From Chloroflexota bacterium (GTDB lineage Bacteria; Chloroflexota; Dehalococcoidia; Dehalococcoidales; RBG-16-60-22): 48,013 bases of DNA. This document shows positions 25,298 through 33,598 of this stretch, one piece after another. The stretch is from assembly GCA_018829775.1 (NCBI GenBank), contig JAHJTL010000112.1:1-48013 (forward strand), written 5' to 3'. Position 1 is the first letter of the stretch, and each line of letters begins with the position of its first letter. The translations under genes and the position numbers were made by a program. The notes below the pieces were generated by a model that had not been told where the DNA came from, ran no database searches, and saw only the letters and a list, made by a program, of their open reading frames with translations.

Positions 25298-25326
25298 ATT
25301 TTCAGTCATAACGTGAGTTCTGTCAA
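25298..25326 (-). promoter_or_regulatory. Putative promoter of the flavin reductase-kor-ROK-pyk operon
   Basis: Read on the minus strand, a perfect TTGACA (25326-25321) is followed after 17 bases by GAAAAT (25303-25298), a 4/6 -10 match, 30 bases before the ATG at 25268. It lies in the 167-base divergent region shared with the trehalose gene. Confidence 0.45.
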
Positions 25327-25374
25327 TCTTAACAGATATCCTGTAATTTTTCAGAATTCCAAGCTGACCTGTCG

Positions 25375-25403
25375 TTGTAAAATTGGTCGAATTATGCTAT
25401 TAA
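25375..25403 (+). promoter_or_regulatory. Weak candidate promoter for the trehalose gene
   Basis: TTGTAA (25375-25380), a 17-base spacer and TATTAA (25398-25403) give two 4/6 matches in the divergent region, 33 bases before the ATG at 25436. Confidence 0.3.
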
Positions 25404-25435
25404 TATTTGATTAATGGCGTTGAGGGAGGAACCTC

Positions 25436-27619
25436 ATGTCAAGACTGCTGATTATTTCCAATCGTTTACCCCTGAATGTGGAGAGGAAAGATGGCAAGCT
25501 GCAATTTCAACCCAGCCTCGGTGGTCTGGCGACGGCACTGGGAGCATTTTACAAGTCGCGTCCCAGTCTCTGGATCGGGTGGCCGGGCATAGAGCAGGAG
25601 AAGTTACAGAAGGGCGAAGAGAAGGAGATTGAGGATAAACTGGCCGAGGAGCGGTGCTGTCCGGTATTTCTCTCGGGAAAGGATGTTGACGATTTCTACT
25701 TCGGGTTCTGTAACCAGACCATCTGGCCTCTCTTTCACTACTTCCCTCAGTTCGTGGAGTACGACCCCAACCTGTGGCAGGCTTATCAAAAGGTTAACGA
25801 GATTTTTGCCGATGCCATTGTCAATGTGGCCAGAGAGGATGACATTTTCTGGGTGCAGGACTACCATTTCATGCTCCTGCCTAAACTGATACGGGACAGG
25901 CTGCCAAAGGCAACCATCGGCTTTTTCCTCCATATACCCTTCCCGTCCTACGAGGTTTACCGCCTGCTGCCCTGGAGCCGGGAAATAGTGGAAGGGTTGC
26001 TTGGTGCCAACCTGGTCGGTTTTCATACCCATGACTACGTCTGGCACTTTCTGAACAGCGCCCGCAATCTGCTGGGCTATAGTAGCTCCATGGGCTGGAT
26101 TACGACCACTGACCATGTCTCCAAGGCAGACGTTTTCCCCATCGGTATTGGCTACGAATACTATTCCAGCATTGCCAAGAGCCCGGAAGTGGATGCGGAA
26201 GTGAAAAAATTCCGGGAGAAACTGGGCGACCAAAAAATTATCGTTTCGGTGGACCGTCTCGACTACAGCAAGGGCATTCCTAATCGGCTGGAAGCGTACG
26301 GCCTCTTTCTGGAAAAACACCCTGAATATCGGGAAAAAGTGGTGTTCATACTCGTTATTGGCCCTTCCCGCATCAAGGTGCAACGGTACGCCGAGTTGAA
26401 GCAGCAGATAGAGGAGATGGTAGGCACTATAAACGGCAAGTTCGGTACCATCGGCTGGACGCCTCTCGAATATCTTTACAGTCCGATACCCTATCATGCG
26501 CTTCTCGGCCTGTACAAGATGGCGGATGTGTGCCCGATAACGCCGTTGCGCGACGGGATGAACCTGGTGGCGAAGGAATACCTGGCCACCAAAATAGATG
26601 GCAAAGGCGTTCTCATCCTCAGTGAGACGACCGGTGCTGCCCGGGAGCTGGGAGATGCCATCATAATCAATCCTAATAACATCGAAGAAATCGCTCAGGC
26701 TTTTGCCGATTCCCTGGCAATGCCGGAAAAAGAGCAGATTGAGCGCAACCGGGCAATGCAGGAGCGCATTAAGCTCTATGACATCGGCCGGTGGGCCGGG
26801 GACTTCATTAACAAACTGCACGAAACGGAAAAAATTGAGACCGGCACCGTGCCGGAGCCAATGTCTGATAAAGTAAAAAGTGAACTAACAGGTCAGTTCC
26901 AGAAAGCTCAGAAGCGGTTGCTTTTGCTGGACTATGACGGTACACTGGTGCCCTTTGCTGAAACGCCCGAAGGGGCCAGGCCGGATGCAGAATTATTAAA
27001 GCTGCTGGGCGAGCTGAATAACAATGCCAGGAATGAGGTCGTGCTCATCAGCGGACGTGATAAGAACACCTTTGACAAGTGGTTTGGCAGTCTGAACACG
27101 GGTATGGTGGCGGAGCACGGTGTCTGGATGAAAGCCAAGGGCGGCGACTGGGGGATGATGACTGGGCTTTCGAACGACTGGAAAGATGAAGCGCGCGCCA
27201 TTATGAAGCTGGCGGTGGACCGTATTGAGGGGTCACTCATTGAGGAGAAGGACTACTCTCTGGCCTGGCATTACCGTAAGGCCAATCCGAGAATAAGCGA
27301 ACGGCACATCAGGGAGATAGCCAACGACCTTCTGAATCTAACCGCCAATTCCAATCTGAAGGTGCTGGAGGGAAGCAAGGTGATTGAGGTGAAAAATGCC
27401 AATCTCAATAAGGGACTGACGGCACAGCAGTGGCTTTCCAGAGAGAACTGGGACTTTGTCCTCGCCATCGGTGATGATGTTACTGATGAAGATTTGTTCA
27501 AGGCTCTGCCGGAAAATGCCTGGTCCATTAAAGTCAGGCTCGGGGTTTCGGCGGCCAAGTTCAGCGTTGATTCACCGGATGAGGTGCGTGCTCTGCTGAG
27601 AGAATTGATGGTAAAATAG
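25436..27619 (+). CDS. otsAB: Bifunctional trehalose-6-phosphate synthase/trehalose-phosphatase
   Basis: A 727-residue fusion that makes trehalose from UDP-glucose (or another NDP-glucose) and glucose 6-phosphate. Residues 1 to about 465 are the GT20 synthase (SRLLIISNRLPLNV, the HDYVWHF region, VDRLDYSKGIPNRLEA, TPLRDGMNLVAKEY). From about 490 the HAD phosphatase begins, with catalytic D499 and D501 in LDYDGTLVPF and the metal motif GDDVTDEDLF. Both halves look intact. AGGGAGGA precedes the ATG closely. The glycosyltransferase gene starts four bases after the stop, so the two form an operon. Trehalose usually serves osmotic or desiccation protection. Confidence 0.95.
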   Translation: MSRLLIISNRLPLNVERKDGKLQFQPSLGGLATALGAFYKSRPSLWIGWPGIEQEKLQKGEEKEIEDKLAEERCCPVFLSGKDVDDFYFGFCNQTIWPLFHYFPQFVEYDPNLWQAYQKVNEIFADAIVNVAREDDIFWVQDYHFMLLPKLIRDRLPKATIGFFLHIPFPSYEVYRLLPWSREIVEGLLGANLVGFHTHDYVWHFLNSARNLLGYSSSMGWITTTDHVSKADVFPIGIGYEYYSSIAKSPEVDAEVKKFREKLGDQKIIVSVDRLDYSKGIPNRLEAYGLFLEKHPEYREKVVFILVIGPSRIKVQRYAELKQQIEEMVGTINGKFGTIGWTPLEYLYSPIPYHALLGLYKMADVCPITPLRDGMNLVAKEYLATKIDGKGVLILSETTGAARELGDAIIINPNNIEEIAQAFADSLAMPEKEQIERNRAMQERIKLYDIGRWAGDFINKLHETEKIETGTVPEPMSDKVKSELTGQFQKAQKRLLLLDYDGTLVPFAETPEGARPDAELLKLLGELNNNARNEVVLISGRDKNTFDKWFGSLNTGMVAEHGVWMKAKGGDWGMMTGLSNDWKDEARAIMKLAVDRIEGSLIEEKDYSLAWHYRKANPRISERHIREIANDLLNLTANSNLKVLEGSKVIEVKNANLNKGLTAQQWLSRENWDFVLAIGDDVTDEDLFKALPENAWSIKVRLGVSAAKFSVDSPDEVRALLRELMVK

Positions 27620-27623
27620 CAAT

Positions 27624-28742
27624 ATGAAAATAGCTTTGGTCTCCCCTTACGACTTTGCCTATCCCGGGGGTGTCTGTAATCATATATCCAATCTAGAGGA
27701 ACAGCTGACCAGGATGGGGCACGAGGTGAAAATCATTGCCCCGGCCTCGAAGGCAGTCTCCGCTCTGGGTGAGCGTCTTATACCAATAGGCAAACCCAGG
27801 CCGGTCCCGGTCAGTGGTTCCGTTGCTCGTATTACCCTGTCGCCCTGGCTGTCATCACGTATCAAGGCGGTGCTGGAAAAGGAGAAATTTGAAATTGTCC
27901 ACCTCCACGAGCCCTTGATGCCAATGCTCTGCACTACCGTGCTGCGTCTCTCCAATTGCCCGAATATCGGCACCTTTCATGCCTCCGGTGGCAAACCCTG
28001 GTACAACTTCGGTACCCCTCTGGGCAAGCTTATCTTGAAGAAGTGGTTTCGCAAACTGGACTATAAAATCGCCGTCTCCGGGCCATCGATGGAATACGTG
28101 AACAAATACTTCCCCGATGAATACCACATCGTGCCCAACGGAGTCGATACAGAACATTTCCGACCCGATGTCGAGCCAATTGAGGAGTATCTGGACGGGA
28201 AACTGAACATCATGTTTATCGGGCGTCTGGAGAAACGCAAAGGCCTTGATTATCTGCTCCAGGCTTACAAGGAATTCAAGCGCACGATTCCTGACTCACG
28301 GCTAATCGTCGTCGGGCCGGGCATGCGGGGAAGAAAAAAGTACGAGAAACAGGTGGCACGTGGTGGCATAGAGGACGTCACTTTTATTGGCTATGCTACC
28401 TACAATGACCTGCCCAGATATTACAAGACGGCGGATATCGTCTGCTGTCCGGCCACCGGGTGGGAAAGCTTCGGCATCGTCCTGATTGAAGCGATGGCCG
28501 TGGGCACGCCGGTGGTTGCTTCGGATATACCCGGGTATGCCAGCGTGCTGACCAATGATGCCGAAGGATTGCTGGTGCCACCGAAGAATGCTCCCAAGCT
28601 GGCTGAGGCGCTGCTATCCCTGGCTGATGATAAATCCCGACGTCAGCAAATGGGGCAAAAGGGTATTGTTACCGCCCAGGGATACAGCTGGGAGAGCGTG
28701 GCCAAGAGCGTTCTGGCCTGCTACCACAAAGTACTTGGCTAG
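27624..28742 (+). CDS. Family 4 glycosyltransferase (PimA-like)
   Basis: A 372-residue GT-B glycosyltransferase of family 4. The donor-binding motif ESFGIVLIEAMAVGTPVVAS and the N-terminal MKIALVSPYDFAYPGGVCNHI are typical of the phosphatidylinositol mannosyltransferase branch. IMFIGRLEKRKGLDYLLQA begins the C-terminal half. The acceptor could be a lipid such as phosphatidyl-inositol or diacylglycerol, or a soluble sugar. Operon position after trehalose synthase would fit either a stress glycoside or a glycolipid. The gene converges with the rubredoxin gene, 61 bases away. Confidence 0.88.
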   Translation: MKIALVSPYDFAYPGGVCNHISNLEEQLTRMGHEVKIIAPASKAVSALGERLIPIGKPRPVPVSGSVARITLSPWLSSRIKAVLEKEKFEIVHLHEPLMPMLCTTVLRLSNCPNIGTFHASGGKPWYNFGTPLGKLILKKWFRKLDYKIAVSGPSMEYVNKYFPDEYHIVPNGVDTEHFRPDVEPIEEYLDGKLNIMFIGRLEKRKGLDYLLQAYKEFKRTIPDSRLIVVGPGMRGRKKYEKQVARGGIEDVTFIGYATYNDLPRYYKTADIVCCPATGWESFGIVLIEAMAVGTPVVASDIPGYASVLTNDAEGLLVPPKNAPKLAEALLSLADDKSRRQQMGQKGIVTAQGYSWESVAKSVLACYHKVLG

Positions 28743-28803
28743 TTCATGGAATTACTATTAAACTAACCAGCTATCACTCCTGAGAGAACAGATTAGAAGC
28801 CTC

Positions 28804-28965
28804 TCAATCCATTTTGTCGAACTGGTCTTTGCTGGCGCCGCAGACGGGACAGACCCAGTCATCCGGCAGATTTTCAAAAGGGGTTCCAGGCGGGGTGTTG
28901 CTGTCCGGTTCCCCCTGTGCCGGGTCATAGATATAACCGCAAACGGAACACTTGTAGCGTGCCAT
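28804..28965 (-). CDS. Rubredoxin
   Basis: A 53-residue iron protein: ATG at 28965, TGA at 28804. The iron ligands are two CxxC pairs, C6/C9 ([12 protein letters not shown]) and C39/C42 ([13 protein letters not shown]), with the family [13 protein letters not shown] between them. AGGAGGATAATCAGAA precedes the ATG. It carries single electrons in the cytoplasm, for example to superoxide reductase, rubrerythrin or flavoproteins. It starts 57 bases after the glutamate-synthase-like gene on the same strand, so an electron-transfer pairing with that flavoprotein is a reasonable inference. Confidence 0.95.
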   Translation of the reverse strand: MARYKCSVCGYIYDPAQGEPDSNTPPGTPFENLPDDWVCPVCGASKDQFDKMD

Positions 28966-29021
28966 TTCTGATTATCCTCCTGTCTTAAATTGGACGAAGC
29001 CCGCACTTTGAGAAACACCCT

Positions 29022-30611
29022 TTAGCCGAGGATATGCATCGCCTCTTCCCGATAAGCATCCATCAGGTATGGAATATCCGTGACTTTGGCGCATTCTTCG
29101 GTAAGAGACATGAGTTCGCGGCGGGTGAGTGCCGGCACACTGAAGCACCTCGCCCCGGCCATTAATTGCTGCAGCCCTATCCTCAGTTTTTCGCAGTAGC
29201 TGTAAATGCCAACCGCACCCAGTGGAATGTTCTTCATCTCATCGGCACCGACGATGCTCAATACGTCTTCGTAGTTGACGAATATCTCCTCCGGCGTGGA
29301 GCCAAACTGGCTCACCGTGTTGGGCAGCTTGCCTTCTTTAATCCAGCTGGCGATATTCTTACCAACCATGCCCGGGATCATCATTGCCCGCCCTATGCAC
29401 ACCGCCTTCACGAATGGTGAACCGAGAGCAAGCGCCTTGAAGATACCATCCTCGCTGCTGAAACCGCCGGCTAAGGCGATATCGGGTACGCGCTGGCCCT
29501 TGTCCGCCAGTTTCTTGCAGAACTCATGCGCGGCCGCGTGCAGGTAGAGGCTTGGAATACCCCATTCCTCCATCATACGCCAGGGGCTCATGCCCGTGCC
29601 GCCGGATGCGCCGTCAATGGTGAGCAGGTCAATCCTCGCGTTGGCGCCCCATTTTATGGCCATGGCCAGTTCACGCAAGCTGTAGGCGCCGGTCTTGAGC
29701 GTGATGCGCTTGAAGCCCAGGTTTCTAAGGCGCTCCACTTCAGCGTAGAAACCTTCCTCGTCAACGAAGCCGAGTCGGCTGTGACGCTCGAATTCTTTAA
29801 GCGCGCCGTCTTTGTAAGCTGCCTGGGTGACCGGGGCTGAAGGGTCGGGAGTAACTATATAGCCGCGTCCTTGCAGCTCCAGTGCTCGCTCCAGACTGTC
29901 GACCTTGATTTCACCGCCAATGCACTTCGCACCCTGTCCCCATTTCAACTCAATGGTTTCCAGGCCGTGCTTCTTGTATACGTATTCGGCAACTCCAAGC
30001 CTGGTATCTTCCACGTTCATCTGGACCAGTATTTCACCGTATCCCTGATGATAGCGGCGGTAGGTTTCAATGCGGCGGTCCATATCCGGTGCCGAAGCGA
30101 TTTTCCCATTTGAGTCGAGCTCGAGCTTGGGGTCAATGCCGCATACGTTTTCACCACAGACCAGCGTGACGCCGCTGATGGCGGCACCTATGGCGAAATG
30201 CTCCCAGTATTTGCGCGCAATCTCAGTGGAGCCGAGCGCGCCGGTGAAAACGGGTAGCTTCATCTTGACTTTTATGTCCCAGCCGTATTCCGTCTCCGTG
30301 TCCACTGCGGGAAAGGTGGCGGTATCAGGGTTACCCTCAACGCCAGCCGGCAAACCCCTTGCCCCCAGGGCATAACCCTGAATATTGAGGTGGGAGTAGT
30401 CAACCGGGTAATCCTTATCGCTACCAGCGGTAATGTCGCCGAACGGCCCGGGGTAAATCAGCTCCCGGCCGCGAAAGGTTGCCCTGAATACCTCGCAGTT
30501 TCCGGTGCAGCTGTCAAGACATCGACTACAGAGGCCGCTCATCGGGGAAACGCTTCTGGAACGATTTGCTGATCTCGTGGCATCATTTGCATTTGGTCTT
30601 TGCAGGTTCAT
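29022..30611 (-). CDS. FMN-binding glutamate synthase-like protein
   Basis: A 529-residue protein with the FMN/(beta/alpha) barrel domain of glutamate synthase. Family landmarks are KWGQGAKCIGGEIKV, IDGASGGTGMSPWRMM and LAGGFSSEDGIFKALALGSP. The glutaminase domain of full GltB is missing. The N-terminus carries C28, C31, C35 and C39 (CSRCLDSCTGNC), a likely cluster-binding motif. Proteins of this type may make glutamate from free ammonia and 2-oxoglutarate with reduced ferredoxin or another donor, or have a different role. It lies 23 bases after hisF and 56 bases before the rubredoxin, all on one strand. AAGGAG precedes the start. Confidence 0.85.
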   Translation of the reverse strand: MNLQRPNANDATRSANRSRSVSPMSGLCSRCLDSCTGNCEVFRATFRGRELIYPGPFGDITAGSDKDYPVDYSHLNIQGYALGARGLPAGVEGNPDTATFPAVDTETEYGWDIKVKMKLPVFTGALGSTEIARKYWEHFAIGAAISGVTLVCGENVCGIDPKLELDSNGKIASAPDMDRRIETYRRYHQGYGEILVQMNVEDTRLGVAEYVYKKHGLETIELKWGQGAKCIGGEIKVDSLERALELQGRGYIVTPDPSAPVTQAAYKDGALKEFERHSRLGFVDEEGFYAEVERLRNLGFKRITLKTGAYSLRELAMAIKWGANARIDLLTIDGASGGTGMSPWRMMEEWGIPSLYLHAAAHEFCKKLADKGQRVPDIALAGGFSSEDGIFKALALGSPFVKAVCIGRAMMIPGMVGKNIASWIKEGKLPNTVSQFGSTPEEIFVNYEDVLSIVGADEMKNIPLGAVGIYSYCEKLRIGLQQLMAGARCFSVPALTRRELMSLTEECAKVTDIPYLMDAYREEAMHILG

Positions 30612-30634
30612 TTTTGGGACTCCTTCTTTAGTTT

Positions 30635-31405
30635 TTATAGCTTAACCAGTATCCCTCTATCGTGGAGATACCTCTTGGCTTCCGGTATGGTTATCTCGCC
30701 GAAGTGAAAGATGGAAGCCGCCAGAACGGCCGCAGCCTTGCCGATGGTTACCGCTTCATACAGGTGTTCCAGACTTCCTGCCCCTCCCGAGGCAATAACC
30801 GGTACGCTAACGGCTTCGGCAACCGCCTTCGTCATCTCCAGGTCATAGCCCTCTTTGGTGCCATCAGCATCCTTGCTGGTGAGGAGGATTTCGCCAGCGC
30901 CAAGCCCTTCCACCCTTTTTGCCCAGCCGACTATATCCATCCCCGTAGCTTCGCTGCCGCTCTTGACCACGACTTCCAGTCTGGGGAGGTTGCTGCCGAC
31001 GGGGTTTTTCCGACCATCAATGGCCACCACCAGCTTATCCTTGCCAAACTCGGCAGCAGCCTGTTTGATAAGTTCCGGGTTCTTCACCGCCGCCGTGTTG
31101 ATTGAGACCTTGGCAACACCGAGCTCAAATAGCTCCTTCATGTCCTGGGTATTCCTGATGCCGCCGCCGACGGCGAAGGGTATGGTCACCCTTTCGGCTA
31201 CTTTCTTCACCCATTCCCGCATGGTGCCACGGTTCTCAACCGTAGCCATGATGTCCAGGAATACGAGCTCATCAGCACCCTCACGGCAATAAGCTTCGGC
31301 GGCTTCTACCGGGTCGCGGGCATCACGCAGGTTGACGAAGTTCACCCCCTTCACTACCCTACCTTCTTTGACATCCAGACAAGGTATAACTCTCACTGAT
31401 TTCAT
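30635..31405 (-). CDS. hisF: Imidazole glycerol phosphate synthase, cyclase subunit
   Basis: A 256-residue (beta/alpha)8 barrel that combines PRFAR with ammonia to give IGP and AICAR in histidine synthesis. The two catalytic aspartates are present: D11 (IPCLDVKEGRVVKGVNF) and D130 (VVAIDGRKN). The two half-barrel phosphate motifs GGGIR and ASGGAG are intact. HisF normally works with the glutaminase HisH, and no hisH or other his gene is in this window. It heads a minus-strand set with the glutamate synthase-like gene. The start has only a short AAGGA close by. Confidence 0.96.
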   Translation of the reverse strand: MKSVRVIPCLDVKEGRVVKGVNFVNLRDARDPVEAAEAYCREGADELVFLDIMATVENRGTMREWVKKVAERVTIPFAVGGGIRNTQDMKELFELGVAKVSINTAAVKNPELIKQAAAEFGKDKLVVAIDGRKNPVGSNLPRLEVVVKSGSEATGMDIVGWAKRVEGLGAGEILLTSKDADGTKEGYDLEMTKAVAEAVSVPVIASGGAGSLEHLYEAVTIGKAAAVLAASIFHFGEITIPEAKRYLHDRGILVKL

Positions 31406-31497
31406 TCCTTAACCTCTCAATTAGAAATATGGCAACAGGCAACCGCTTGCCGCATAAAATTATCACATCATTCTAACAGCTTTGATGTGTTAGTGTC

Positions 31498-31546
31498 AAC
31501 ACAAATGCTAAGTATTATGTAAAATACACGTTCCCCTATTTGTGTT
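31498..31546. repeat. 9-bp inverted repeat around a dispersed repeat copy
   Basis: AACACAAAT (31498-31506) recurs in inverse form as ATTTGTGTT (31538-31546). Between them lies copy 2 of the TAAGTATTATGTAA repeat (31509-31522) with its CACGT tail (31527-31531). A second small palindrome, TGTGTT/AACACA, overlaps the left arm (31486-31503). It could be an operator or a transposon scar in the 198-base divergent region before the lipid kinase gene. Confidence 0.4.
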
Positions 31547-31603
31547 GTGGTATACTATTGTTATTATTGGATTCGTAATCTTGTTAGGTCTTGAGGAAGT
31601 ACA

Positions 31604-32512
31604 TTGACCCACGCCCGATTGATAGTCAACCCGGCTGCCGGTGCAGGTAAAACGGCCCGGAGATGGCCTCAAATTATGGCCCGACTGCACAGCATTGACC
31701 TGCGCTTTGATTACGACCTTACCGAGGCACCGGGCCATGCTAGAGAGCTGGCGAAAACCGCTGTTGCTAAAGGCTATGAGCTGGTGGTTTCGGTGGGTGG
31801 CGACGGGACAATCAATGAAGTGGTCAATGGACTATACGATACCGGCAGTATTGCCGATGTCATGTTTGGCATTATTGGCACCGGCACCGGTGGTGATTAT
31901 ATCCGCACCATCGGGATACCACGATCATATCTAGAAGCCTGTCAATGCCTGAGAAATCCGCGGAAGGTAACCGTGGATGTGGGCGTTATTGAATATTTAA
32001 GCGGCAGCGAAACGGTCAGACGATTGTTTGTCAATTTTGCCGGCATGGGATTTGACGCTGAAATCGTGAGAACGACGACATTGAAGTACAAGAGATTGAA
32101 TGCTACCGCCTCCTACCTCGCCGGGTTATTCTCAGCCCTCGTGTTCTATAAAAACAAGGCGGTGACCCTTCGCATTGATGGCGAAACAATCGAAGAAAAG
32201 GTGTGTACTGTCCTGTTGAACAACGGTAAATATGGAGGCGGCGGTATGTTCGCTGCACCCGAGGCCGATATTTCCGATGGTCTCCTTGATGTGCTCATTA
32301 TCGGTGACCTGAGCAAACCTGACCTTCTCTGGTCACTGCCGAGGGTGTACCGGGGAACTCACCTGACGCATCCCAAGGTGACGTTGAAAAAAGCCCGGGA
32401 GATTGAGATAAGGTCGGACGATTTGGTTTTCCTACAGGCAGACGGTGAATTGCTCGGGGGACTGCCGGCTCGCGCCTATGTGCTACCGTCCCTGCTGAAC
32501 ATCGTGGTGTAA
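31604..32512 (+). CDS. Diacylglycerol kinase-family lipid kinase
   Basis: A 302-residue lipid kinase of the DagK/YegS/sphingosine kinase fold. The ATP site is VVSVGGDGTINEVVNGL (G65 to G68 and on). The N-terminal RLIVNPAAGAGK and the later EADISDGLLDVLI segment are family landmarks. Bacterial members phosphorylate diacylglycerol or a related lipid at the inner membrane surface to recycle phosphatidate. The start codon is TTG 31604 with GAGGAAG at good spacing. A TATACT at 31551-31556 could serve as -10. The gene stands alone between hisF and tRNA-Pro. Confidence 0.9.
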   Translation: MTHARLIVNPAAGAGKTARRWPQIMARLHSIDLRFDYDLTEAPGHARELAKTAVAKGYELVVSVGGDGTINEVVNGLYDTGSIADVMFGIIGTGTGGDYIRTIGIPRSYLEACQCLRNPRKVTVDVGVIEYLSGSETVRRLFVNFAGMGFDAEIVRTTTLKYKRLNATASYLAGLFSALVFYKNKAVTLRIDGETIEEKVCTVLLNNGKYGGGGMFAAPEADISDGLLDVLIIGDLSKPDLLWSLPRVYRGTHLTHPKVTLKKAREIEIRSDDLVFLQADGELLGGLPARAYVLPSLLNIVV

Positions 32513-32548
32513 ATCAAGATACAGTGACGGTATAACTTTGACGGAAAA

Positions 32549-32626
32549 TGGTCGGGGTGAGAGGATTTGAACCTCCGACCTCATGGTCCCAAACCATGCG
32601 CGCTGACCAGGCTGCGCCACACCCCG
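32549..32626 (-). tRNA. tRNA-Pro (anticodon TGG), CCA encoded
   Basis: On the minus strand, acceptor CGGGGTG pairs with CACCCCG. The anticodon stem CATGG/CCATG closes loop TTTGGGA, giving anticodon TGG. The T arm has GGTTCAAATCC. Discriminator A is followed by encoded CCA. It lies just 24 bases after porB on the same strand. Confidence 0.95.
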
Positions 32627-32650
32627 CCACTATGATTTTAACATAGCTGG

Positions 32651-33598
32651 CTATTCTGAGGAAGCTTCCCCACTCGGCTTGCCGGCTAGCTCGACCAGCT
32701 TGTTGTATTCCCTGGTTACCCTTTCCTGTATTGTTTTTATTGTATCTTCCGTCAGGTGGCGGAACCTGCCCTGGGTTTTCAGGTAGTTTTCCACCGGTTC
32801 CAGTTTGGTCAGATTCAGGTTCAGCTTATACTGCCCGTTTTCAACCTCATACAATGGGAAAACACCAGTCCTGACGGCCAGCCTGCCGACTTTAATGGCA
32901 TCGTCAGTGGGGCAGCGCCAGCCCGTGGGGCAGGCGGATAAAATGTGTATATAGGCGGGGCCAGGGGTTTCAACCGCTTTGGTAACCTTTCTCATTAAAT
33001 CACGGTGATAGGTGGGGCAGGCTGTGGCCACATATGGTATGTCATGAGCCACTGCGATCGCCGGCATGTTCTTTTTCCAGGTTGGCTGTCCCAGGCTTTC
33101 TTTGCCGGCAGGTGAAGTGGTCGTTGAAGCCCCGTAGGGCGTGGCAGAAGACCTCTGGATACCGGTATTCATGTATGCCTCGTTATCCAGACAGATGTAG
33201 ACGAAGTCGTGTCCCCTTTCCAGGGCCCCGGACAGGGCCTGCAGGCCGATATCGCTGGTGCCACCATCGCCGGCTAAAGCCACGACTTTAATATTGCGCT
33301 CGGGGCTTTTCCCCTTTTTCTCCATTGCCTTCAGCCCGGCTTCAATGCCAGAAGCTACCGCGGCCGTGTTTTCAAACAGGGTATGAATCCAGGGAAGGCG
33401 CCAGGAGGTATAGGGGAACGGCGAGGCCACAACCTCCATGCAGCCGGTGGCATTTATTATAATGGCGTTGTCGCCAATGGCTTTAGCGGCCAGTCTCACC
33501 GCCAGTGCCTCCCCGCAGCCGCTGCAGGCGCGGTGGCCGGGGGCAAAGGGCTCCAACTCGGTGATTATGCCGGGTCCATGAACTGCTGTTGCCATCAT
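32651..33598 (-). CDS. porB: Pyruvate:ferredoxin oxidoreductase, beta subunit
   Basis: The TPP-binding subunit of the four-subunit pyruvate (or ketoisovalerate) ferredoxin oxidoreductase. Cluster cysteines are C25 and C28 (ACSGCGE), C53 (NATGCMEV) and a C-terminal one in SACPTGWRC. The TPP motif is GDGGTSDIGLQAL (110-122), followed by CLDNEAYMNTGIQRS. Length is 315 residues, normal. It is the last gene of porG-D-A-B and its start overlaps the porA stop. The complex yields acetyl-CoA and CO2 from pyruvate in anaerobes, or runs in reverse for CO2 fixation. Confidence 0.95.
   Translation of the reverse strand: MMATAVHGPGIITELEPFAPGHRACSGCGEALAVRLAAKAIGDNAIIINATGCMEVVASPFPYTSWRLPWIHTLFENTAAVASGIEAGLKAMEKKGKSPERNIKVVALAGDGGTSDIGLQALSGALERGHDFVYICLDNEAYMNTGIQRSSATPYGASTTTSPAGKESLGQPTWKKNMPAIAVAHDIPYVATACPTYHRDLMRKVTKAVETPGPAYIHILSACPTGWRCPTDDAIKVGRLAVRTGVFPLYEVENGQYKLNLNLTKLEPVENYLKTQGRFRHLTEDTIKTIQERVTREYNKLVELAGKPSGEASSE

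Noticed and set aside
25604-26821. 405-residue frame on the strand opposite the trehalose gene
   Set aside because: Lies entirely antisense to the strongly matched synthase domain, with no family-like motifs and no ribosome binding site. A shadow of GC-biased third positions.
28736-28769. Stem-loop between the glycosyltransferase and rubredoxin genes (TGGCTAGTT / AACTAACCA)
   Set aside because: 8 of 9 pairs with a 16-base loop and no T tract; too weak to call a terminator, although its place between convergent genes is suggestive.
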